Shown piece after piece: positions 1 through 4,911 of a stretch of DNA of 6,163 bases (within the stretch, counting starts at the first letter, position 1; every line of letters begins with the position of its first letter). Source of the DNA: an uncultured Eubacteriales bacterium (lineage in GTDB: Bacteria > Bacillota > Clostridia > Peptostreptococcales > Anaerovoracaceae); assembly GCA_902766185.1 (NCBI GenBank), contig CACXCQ010000211.1:1-6163 (forward strand), written 5' to 3'. The notes beneath the pieces are model-generated. The model was given only the letters and a program-made list of their open reading frames with translations, was not told the origin of the DNA and made no database searches. The translations under genes were made by a program, and so were the position numbers.

Positions 1-387
1 CTGGCTGGCGTGGTAGTCATCCGTAACAAGTGTCGCCGCCTCAGCGTCTATCGTTATCTGTCTCGGATAGAAGGCCCTTGCCAGCGGGTTCTGTCCATTC
101 AGATATTTATTGTAGTAGGATTGTGATATAGCAACCAGCGGAATGGTCGTTTCCCCTTCTGCCACCGGGATCCGGAACTCCCACTTCCCATCGGAGTTCT
201 GGTATCCTGCGATCCAGTTGCCTGTATTGGTGTCGTTTGCCACGGCTTCTTCATAGGTCCCCTTGAAGAGGTTCTGGTAGCCGGTCCCGCTCAGTGCCAT
301 AACCAGAGTTTTTCCTTCGGCAGTGCTCTCCAGACTCGCTGTGGCCGCCTTGAACATTCCCGTATTATTGGTAATCGACAGATCGAC
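1..387 (-). repeat. Second copy of 969-bp-period coding repeat (continues past left edge)
   Basis: This stretch aligns without gaps to 970-1356. I counted 18 mismatches in 387 positions, about 95% identity. It encodes the second type A domain of the surface protein (residues 546-674). The offset of 969 bp is exactly 323 codons, so the frame is kept. The match reaches base 1, so the repeat continues outside the window. Confidence 0.97.
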
Positions 388-2022
388 TGGCACTGCCTTC
401 TTGACCAGCGCGCTGACCGCGTCACTGATGGCCGTTGCCATAGCGTCCACTTCTTCCTGCTGGGACGCGAACTTGCCTGTCACGACAGCATCTCTCGCGG
501 CCTCTACCGCTGCCACGCTATCATCGGTGTAGATGCTGAGATCCTCGGGGATCGCTGCGATCGCGGCATCTACTGCTGTATAATCCGCCTGACTCGGATC
601 GAACTGCAGGGTACCGCTGGCATCGTCCAGCGTTGCGGTGCGCTCATACCAGACACTGTTCTTTTTGGAATAGAAGGAGATATAGAACGGCTCTCCATTC
701 TCATATTTTTTCCAAATCGTATCCGGCTGTCCGAAAGTCTCGATCCCAACAACCTGGAGCGCGAATACGTTGCCTTCTGCCAGATCGACTACTCCGGTTT
801 CGGCCTCGTTCGCCTCCGCATAGGATCCCAGGAACACCTTGCTATAGGCATCACTTCCCATATTGAGAACCAGGTCCTTTTTGTAGCCGTTGGAGTTGGG
901 GCCACCGATGGTATCCAGCGAAGCGCTGTTCACCTTGAACATTTTAATATTGTTTGTAACCGTCAGACTCTGGCTGGCGTGGTAGTCATCCGTAACAAGT
1001 GTCGCCGCCTCAGCGTCTATCGTTACCTGTCTCGGATAGAAGGCCCTTGCCAGCGGGTTCTGTCCATTCAGATATTTATTGTAGTAGGACTGTGATATGG
1101 CAACCAGCGGAATGGTCGTTTCCCCTTCTGCCAGCGGGATCCGGAACTCCAACATACCATCAGAGTTCTGGTATCCTGCGATCCAGTTGCCTGTGTTGGT
1201 GTCGTTTTCTACGGCTTCTTCATAGGTCCCCTTGAAGAGGTTCTGGTAGCCGGTCCCGCTCAGTGCCATAACCAGAGTGTTCCCCTCGGCAGTGCTCTCC
1301 AGACTCGCTGTGACCGCCTTGAACATTCCGGTATTATTGGTGATCGCCAGATCGACCACTTCCGGTTCCGCTATTTCAGATGTTAAACTGAACGCGATCG
1401 GTACAGGCATCGAAGTGGAAACTCCCGCAAAATAGAATGTGGAGTTCAGATCGATCGGAACATTTGCAAACTCACAGTTTCCGCTCGTGTTTGTTTTAGG
1501 ATAGGTCTCGCCTCCCTTCCAGATAGCTGAATAGGAAGTGCTCTCGACCGTGATCGTGGCTGTCGCTTTTCCATTTGTCACAGTAACTGACTTAACACTC
1601 CAGGGCTTTTGTCTGCTGGATGTGCTTTTTCCTTTACTGTAGGAAGAGGTCAACGCAGGTGTGGTCGTGGCATCATATGTCCCATCCTCCAGCGTTGTGG
1701 AATCGTCGACTTCATCATAGGACCATACTGCCCAGAGCGCTGTTTCCAGAACTCTTCCCAGCGGCTGCCCGGTATCCGAGTGTGTGCACTCTGCGTCAAG
1801 CGTTGCCTGATCCTCTGCGGAAAGGCTTTTAAAATCAGCCTCTATCGCCTCTACGGTGTCCCTGTCGGAAGCACTGTAGCTGCTTGGATCTACTGACAGC
1901 GCCTGTATTTCTGTCCTGACGCTGTCAATCGTGGGTTCATCCGCGAATACCGCCGTACCCATGCCCATCATCACCGCGATGGCAAGCATGGCCAGCAGCA
2001 ATCGTCTCACATTCTTCTTCAT
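1..2022 (-). CDS. Secreted repeat-module surface protein under cobalamin riboswitch control (3' end outside window)
   Basis: An open frame of 674 codons runs from ATG 2022 off the left edge without a stop. An in-frame ATG lies 12 nt upstream at 2034, but its purine-rich AGAAAGG sits directly against it, so 2022 is preferred; this start also gives a classic signal peptide (MKKNVRR, hydrophobic to about residue 26, likely cleavage at VFA27/D28). Residues 30-105 look like a helical spacer. Residues 107-222 form a probable beta domain containing IWKGGETYP. Residues 223-351 (type A) and 352-470 (type B) appear to be divergent versions of one domain: both begin with TNN-x-x-MFK and end near an aromatic-rich YPR or WYER segment. 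Residues 475-543 resemble a FIVAR-type helical linker. Type A then restarts at residue 546. No specific family was recognised with certainty. Export and surface location are well supported. A corrinoid-related role is inferred only from the riboswitch. Any cell-wall anchor would lie outside the window. Confidence 0.9.
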   Translation of the reverse strand, partial: MKKNVRRLLLAMLAIAVMMGMGTAVFADEPTIDSVRTEIQALSVDPSSYSASDRDTVEAIEADFKSLSAEDQATLDAECTHSDTGQPLGRVLETALWAVWSYDEVDDSTTLEDGTYDATTTPALTSSYSKGKSTSSRQKPWSVKSVTVTNGKATATITVESTSYSAIWKGGETYPKTNTSGNCEFANVPIDLNSTFYFAGVSTSMPVPIAFSLTSEIAEPEVVDLAITNNTGMFKAVTASLESTAEGNTLVMALSGTGYQNLFKGTYEEAVENDTNTGNWIAGYQNSDGMLEFRIPLAEGETTIPLVAISQSYYNKYLNGQNPLARAFYPRQVTIDAEAATLVTDDYHASQSLTVTNNIKMFKVNSASLDTIGGPNSNGYKKDLVLNMGSDAYSKVFLGSYAEANEAETGVVDLAEGNVFALQVVGIETFGQPDTIWKKYENGEPFYISFYSKKNSVWYERTATLDDASGTLQFDPSQADYTAVDAAIAAIPEDLSIYTDDSVAAVEAARDAVVTGKFASQQEEVDAMATAISDAVSALVKKAVPVDLSITNNTGMFKAATASLESTAEGKTLVMALSGTGYQNLFKGTYEEAVANDTNTGNWIAGYQNSDGKWEFRIPVAEGETTIPLVAISQSYYNKYLNGQNPLARAFYPRQITIDAEAATLVTDDYHASQ
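970..1356 (-). repeat. First copy of 969-bp-period coding repeat
   Basis: This is the partner of 1-387 and encodes the first type A domain (residues 223-351). Similarity ends sharply at the codons for VDL (1348-1356); upstream of it the protein reads into the unique N-terminal region. The repeat unit is therefore type A, type B and helical linker, joined in tandem. Confidence 0.97.
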
Positions 2023-2112
2023 TGCTGTTGTCATCCTTTCTTCTGCCAGGCTTTTCCCCAAAGCCTATCAATAAAAACAATCATTTCTCCACTGCCTGTC
2101 ATCGGCAGGCAG

Positions 2113-2150
2113 ACAAAGACAAAACCCTTCCGCGACAACTTCGGAAGGGT
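2113..2150 (-). terminator. Possible intrinsic terminator in the riboswitch leader
   Basis: On the minus strand ACCCTTCCG (2150-2142) pairs perfectly over 9 bp with CGGAAGGGT (2132-2124) around a 9-nt loop. It is followed by the interrupted T-rich run TTTTGTCTTTGTC. The hairpin lies between the riboswitch and the start codon of the surface protein, the usual place for a premature terminator controlled by cobalamin. The T run is broken by G and C, so strength is uncertain. A further 7-bp hairpin (CTGCCTG 2092-2098 with CAGGCAG 2106-2112) follows. Confidence 0.6.
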
Positions 2151-2176
2151 CATTCATTTACCATCGCTCAACAAAT

Positions 2177-2194
2177 CAGGAAACCGCGGTTTCC
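2177..2194 (-). promoter_or_regulatory. Candidate anti-aptamer sequence and 16-bp palindrome in the expression platform
   Basis: Positions 2179-2194 form the perfect palindrome GGAAACCGCGGTTTCC. On the minus-strand RNA, GGTTTCCTG (2185-2177) is exactly complementary over 9 nt to CAGGAAACC (2266-2258) in the conserved B12 box of the riboswitch. The same bases can thus either fold on themselves or pair with the aptamer, as expected for a switching element. Function is inferred from complementarity alone. Confidence 0.5.
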
Positions 2195-2247
2195 GTCCGT
2201 GCTGTTTCGCTGGCAGAACCTTCTTCGGAAGTTCATCGCAGCAATCT

Positions 2248-2460
2248 CAAACCGGCAGGTTTCCTGGCTCAGGATCGTCATCCGCGTCGGCCTTCTCAAG
2301 ACTGCAAAGGCAGGCCTGCCTTTGCATCTGTCTCAATGGCGTATGGAACGCGGATTCCCCATTCACAGTGACCGGATCGCTCAGGATTTTCACCTGATTC
2401 CCTTTTACTCCTCCCCGCAGCGGCCCTTCCTGAAGGCCGCCCGATTTGGGCACCGATTTG
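2248..2460 (-). promoter_or_regulatory. Cobalamin (B12) riboswitch aptamer
   Basis: Read on the minus strand, the order of conserved blocks matches the cobalamin aptamer. There is GGGAATCAGGTGAAAATCC (from 2402), then CACTGTGA (near 2370), and the B12 box GCCAGGAAACCTGCC (2268-2254). The closing helix P1 can form between CAAATCGG (2460-2453) and CCGGTTTG (2255-2248). Other helices visible are GCGGCC with GGCCGC in 2420-2440, TCAGG with CCTGA (P4 region), and TCCGCGT with ACGCGGA enclosing a variable arm that holds a 24-nt perfect palindrome (2303-2326). It lies 226 nt upstream of the secreted protein start in the same orientation. In most known cases adenosyl- or another cobalamin turns expression off; the preferred form cannot be told here. 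Confidence 0.95.
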
Positions 2461-2501
2461 ATCGCATTATTCTGTTTTGTCGGTCTAATTAACCGAATAT
2501 C

Positions 2502-2530
2502 ATGCTATCATAGTCCCTTTTTCGTGTCAA
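2502..2530 (-). promoter_or_regulatory. Promoter for the riboswitch and surface protein transcript
   Basis: On the minus strand a perfect -35 TTGACA (2530-2525) is separated by 17 nt from a -10 TAGCAT (2507-2502), which matches 4 of 6 consensus bases. Transcription would start near 2495, about 35 nt before the riboswitch P1 helix. No other good promoter was seen between the riboswitch and the divergent gene. Confidence 0.7.
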
Positions 2531-2595
2531 CATGACGGCCTCGAATCACCTCGAAAAAACAGATTTAATGCCATCTGGCCAACCTGCTTACGCTC

Positions 2596-2624
2596 TTGAT
2601 TTCCATTTATTGGTATGGTAAAAT
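2596..2624 (+). promoter_or_regulatory. Promoter for the divergent plus-strand gene
   Basis: TTGATT (2596-2601) is followed after exactly 17 nt by TAAAAT (2619-2624), which matches 5 of 6 bases of the -10 consensus. Predicted transcription starts near 2631, leaving about 33 nt of leader before GTG 2664. It faces away from the minus-strand promoter at 2502-2530 and does not overlap it. Confidence 0.65.
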
Positions 2625-2663
2625 ATGTCAGGCTCGATGCGTTTGTAATACTCGTTTCGGGAG

Positions 2664-3596
2664 GTGTTGGACACGAACAGTAACTCTACGCCAAAACTGC
2701 GCTCTGCCCGCGACACGATTCGCGTGAACAGTTCAGCATCTGTTCAGACCAGTTTTTTTCGTCTGTCGATGGGATATCTGAAGTACATCCTCGCGGCTGA
2801 CCGGGCGGAACTCAAAACTCTCCAGCAGGAGCTGGCGCTGCTGGAACCGTCCAGCCTTTGCGTGCATAATCATCATGGCAGGTTTCAGTTCGGCAGCAAA
2901 AGAAAAGGCTCCAGAAAAGAAATCGGGATCTCCCAGGATTCCGACCGCATCCATTCCCTCGCCCGGCGGGCTTATCTTGAGGGGCGGGTCCGGGTGATCT
3001 CCGGCAACTGCGATCGCATTGCGGAACTGATCGACACGTCAGATGAGGTCTGCCGTGAGCTGAAGCTTCGGAACAAACTCGCGCGGTTTTCCGATGCCGG
3101 CCTCGACCTGAGTCGCGTGCTGTTCACCAAAGAGCAGAACGAATGGATCGATGAGCCCTACACGCCTAACCCGTTTTACCCGGAAAACCTGATCTATCCG
3201 ACGACGGGCGGTATCATGATGCGTTCCAAATCAGAAGCCACAATCGGAAGCAGGCTTGAAGCGATCGGCTGGCCTTATCGATACGATGACCTGGTCACAT
3301 TCTCCGGCAGTTTCCGCAATGCGCAGCCCTCCCGTGAATCCTATTTCGCCGACTTCAAAGTCCCCAATCTTCTCGGAGGCATCACCATTCACGAGCACCT
3401 GGGCGCATTTCAAGTCGGGCGATACGCCGACAATTCCCTCATGCGCCTTAACGATTATCACAACTTTGCCATCGAGGAACTGCCTGGCAGGACCGTCACT
3501 GCAGACGAACTGACTTTTTCCTTCGAGAGCGATCTTCGCAGTCTTGACCTCATGCAAAGGCTGGTCCACCGGCTGCTGGTGCCACTGCGATACTGA
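2664..3596 (+). CDS. Hypothetical protein, probable PD-(D/E)XK nuclease-like fold
   Basis: A 310-codon frame ends in TGA. Start choice is uncertain. The strong ribosome binding site GGGAGG (2659-2664) runs into GTG 2664 and lies only 2 nt before TTG 2667; later in-frame options are GTG 2727 and ATG 2769. An in-frame TAA at 2646 excludes starts further upstream. Residues 40-62 may form a short helix or coiled coil, and residues 68-90 are basic. The C-terminal part carries RSKSE (187-191), WPYRYDD (203-209), YFADFKV (227-233) and ITIHEHLGAF (240-249). This order of conserved Glu (E191), Asp (D230) and Glu (E244) resembles PD-(D/E)XK nuclease-like proteins that contain a W/H-EH-x-G motif. The usual lysine after the second acid is not evident (HEH instead), so catalytic activity is unproven. 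There is no signal peptide or membrane segment, so it is likely cytoplasmic. It stands alone, and no link to cobalamin is visible. Confidence 0.85.
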   Translation: MLDTNSNSTPKLRSARDTIRVNSSASVQTSFFRLSMGYLKYILAADRAELKTLQQELALLEPSSLCVHNHHGRFQFGSKRKGSRKEIGISQDSDRIHSLARRAYLEGRVRVISGNCDRIAELIDTSDEVCRELKLRNKLARFSDAGLDLSRVLFTKEQNEWIDEPYTPNPFYPENLIYPTTGGIMMRSKSEATIGSRLEAIGWPYRYDDLVTFSGSFRNAQPSRESYFADFKVPNLLGGITIHEHLGAFQVGRYADNSLMRLNDYHNFAIEELPGRTVTADELTFSFESDLRSLDLMQRLVHRLLVPLRY

Positions 3597-3617
3597 GCGC
3601 CAGCCACACTTCCCGTA

Positions 3618-3673
3618 TTGCGCTCCCTGACTTGCGCTCCTCGACTTGCGCCCCTCGACTTGCGCCCCCTCGT
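3618..3673. repeat. 14-bp tandem repeat, four units
   Basis: Four units of the form TTGCGCYCCTCGAC start at 3618, 3632, 3646 and 3660. The middle two are closest and the last one is degenerate. The ten-base sequence GCGCCAGCCA occurs on both sides of the array, at 3597-3606 and 3680-3689. The array begins 22 bp after the stop codon of the preceding gene. It is noncoding as far as can be seen. Confidence 0.85.
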
Positions 3674-3696
3674 CACGCAGCGCCAGCCATGTTCGC

Positions 3697-3774
3697 GTCC
3701 CACCAAACGCTCATTTTGAACAATTTGTGGGAACGCATTCCCCAAAACACCGCTTTTTTGGCCTTTGGTGGGAC
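3697..3774. repeat. 78-bp intergenic element, copy 1, with inverted-repeat ends
   Basis: The element begins GTCCCACCAAA and ends with its exact reverse complement TTTGGTGGGAC. Inside lies a second potential hairpin, CCAAAA (3742-3747) with TTTTGG (3756-3761). It aligns without gaps to 3935-4012 over the same length, with about three quarters of bases identical. Similarity is highest in the right half and continues weakly beyond the end (TGCTTTTGACC against AGCTTGACC). There is no clear target duplication and no open frame, so it is either a small nonautonomous element or a structured intergenic repeat. Confidence 0.8.
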
Positions 3775-3808
3775 AGACCTGCTTTTGACCCCACGGCGAT
3801 GAATTCTT

Positions 3809-3852
3809 CGGTGGTGAATTCGGTCAATTATTCAATTCAATCACCGCTTTTT
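3809..3852 (+). terminator. Weak terminator-like hairpin
   Basis: CGGTGGTGAATT (3809-3820) pairs imperfectly with AATTCAATCACCG (3834-3846), followed on the plus strand by CTTTTT. It lies about 210 bp after the stop of the plus-strand gene and could end that transcript. The long loop and bulges make it weak, and no better plus-strand terminator was seen. Confidence 0.3.
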
Positions 3853-3934
3853 GAGGATCATATCGTCCTGAGAAGCAAATAATTTCCTTTTATTTACAAT
3901 TATCACCACTATTTAGAAGTGCCGTTCTCATTTT

Positions 3935-4012
3935 GTCCCACCATCGTCTTCTATACAACCTTTGGTGGGAATCCATTCCCCAAAACGCCGCTCTTTTGGC
4001 ATTTGGTGGGAC
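3935..4012. repeat. 78-bp intergenic element, copy 2
   Basis: This is the same length and orientation as 3697-3774, with the same outer end pair (GTCCCACCA and TGGTGGGAC) and the same inner pair CCAAAA/TTTTGG. It also contains TTTGGTGGGAAT (3961-3972) facing ATTCCCCAAAA (3975-3985), which gives a second way to fold. In copy 1 this inner arm is less perfect. The 160 bp between the copies is AT-rich and holds no convincing gene. Confidence 0.8.
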
Positions 4013-4081
4013 GGAGCAGCTTGACCTCAGCAGACTGGAGCGGAGAAACACAAACCCGGCAACTGGGACGGAGCGGCACGA

Positions 4082-4109
4082 AACCAGCAACTCGTAACCA
4101 GCAACTCGT
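4082..4109. repeat. 14-bp tandem duplication
   Basis: AACCAGCAACTCGT occurs twice, head to tail and without mismatch, at 4082-4095 and 4096-4109. A related CCCGGCAACTGGGAC lies just upstream (4055-4069). It is intergenic, beyond the 3' end of cbiC. The unit has the same length as the array at 3618-3673 but an unrelated sequence. Confidence 0.9.
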
Positions 4110-4124
4110 GCCCGACAGGCTGGG

Positions 4125-4181
4125 GTAGGGCGGCTCGGACAGAGCGGCCAGGCCGAAGCAGGCTCGCCCGGCGCGCCCTAC
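4125..4181 (-). other. Inverted repeat overlapping the cbiC stop codon
   Basis: GTAGGGCG (4125-4132) is the reverse complement of CGCCCTAC (4174-4181), and the latter includes the TAG stop of cbiC. The intervening 41 bp is GC-rich, with its own small potential stem (CGGCCAGGCCG). It may act as a transcript-end or RNA-protecting structure for the cobalamin operon. There is no T run, so it is not a standard intrinsic terminator. Confidence 0.4.
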
Positions 4182-4858
4182 TTCTGCCAGCCCCGCTTCA
4201 GGGGATCCACCATGTCCACCGCCTGGTAAAGCAGCGCGTTGCAGATGGAGGCCGCCACGTTGCTGCCGCCCTTTCTTCCAAAGGCTGCGATGGCCGGGAT
4301 GTCGTTCTCGGCGCAGAGCTCGAACAGCTCCTGCTTGCTCTCCACCACGTTGACGAATCCGACGGGCACGGCGATGACCAGACTCGGCTTCAATCCTTCC
4401 CGGATCATTTCGGAGATGGCGATCAGCGCGGTGGGCGCGTTGCCGGAAACGAAAATGGCGTCCGGATGTTCCTCCGCGCCTCTCCTCATGCTGGCGTAGG
4501 CGCGGGTGGTCCCCTCCTCTTTCGCGCGCTGCATGATCTCCGGATCGGCCATGTAGCACACAGCGCCGGCATCCAGCTTCGCCAGGGACGGCTTGCTGAT
4601 GCCGGACAGAGCCATGTTGGTATCGGTGATGAACGTCAGGCCCCCCTGCCGCAGCGCTTCGATGCTCCGCTGCACGGCGTTCTCCGTAAACTTCAGGTTC
4701 TCCGCGTAATCAAAATCCGCCGTGGTGTGGATCACCCGCTTCACCACCGTGAGGTTCTCCGCTGGTATCTCGATGCCCCGGACAGCCAGCTCGGATTCGA
4801 TGATCCGCATGCTTTCCTTCTCAATGTCCGCCGGGCGGACGAATTCATATCTGCTCAT
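4178..4858 (-). CDS. cbiC: Cobalt-precorrin-8 methylmutase (precorrin-8X methylmutase)
   Basis: CbiC/CobH moves the methyl group from C-11 to C-12 of the corrin ring precursor, giving cobyrinic acid or its cobalt form. It is a cytoplasmic enzyme. The 226-residue product has the normal family length. Recognisable motifs are RVIHTTADFD (residues 41-50, with H44 the expected catalytic histidine), DTNMALSGI (79-87), GNAPTAL (139-145), PVGFVNVVESK (165-175) and GRKGGSNVAA (194-203). I chose ATG 4858 because AAAGGA lies 8 nt upstream and the protein then begins MSRYEFVRPADIEKES, as usual for the family. A GTG at 4915, overlapping the previous stop as GTGA, would add 19 charged residues without a good ribosome site. 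It follows cobyric acid synthase with a 53-bp gap and is probably cotranscribed with it. Confidence 0.97.
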   Translation of the reverse strand: MSRYEFVRPADIEKESMRIIESELAVRGIEIPAENLTVVKRVIHTTADFDYAENLKFTENAVQRSIEALRQGGLTFITDTNMALSGISKPSLAKLDAGAVCYMADPEIMQRAKEEGTTRAYASMRRGAEEHPDAIFVSGNAPTALIAISEMIREGLKPSLVIAVPVGFVNVVESKQELFELCAENDIPAIAAFGRKGGSNVAASICNALLYQAVDMVDPLKRGWQK

Positions 4859-4911
4859 GTTGTCGATCCTTTCTCTGTCGGTCCTCTCTCCGTTATCCTT
4901 CCTGTTCACAC

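Noticed and set aside
1..2022. Heme-binding NEAT protein as a firm assignment
   Set aside because: The aromatic-rich ends of the domains are reminiscent of ligand-binding beta domains, but no diagnostic NEAT motif could be established by eye, so it is kept only as a hypothesis.
2034..2034. ATG 2034 as start of the secreted protein
   Set aside because: It is in frame, but the ribosome binding purines abut it with no spacing. Starting at 2022 gives the standard MKK signal peptide with more suitable spacing.
2247..2453. Minus-strand 68-codon frame
   Set aside because: It lies wholly inside the riboswitch aptamer, and its reading matches conserved RNA blocks, not a protein.
2022..2492. Plus-strand 156-codon frame
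   Set aside because: It is the antisense of the cobalamin riboswitch and leader. It has no credible ribosome site or recognisable domain, and the conserved riboswitch blocks explain the sequence.
3618..3673. CRISPR-like array
   Set aside because: The units are 14 bp and directly adjacent, with no spacers and no cas genes nearby.
3646..3882. Plus-strand 78-codon frame
   Set aside because: It crosses the 14-bp array and the first 78-bp element, with no ribosome site or family resemblance; it is better explained as repeats.
3951..4559. Minus-strand 202-codon frame
   Set aside because: It is a shifted frame across cbiC and the intergenic repeats, with an arginine- and glycine-rich composition typical of GC-rich shadows. 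cbiC motifs are all in the other frame.
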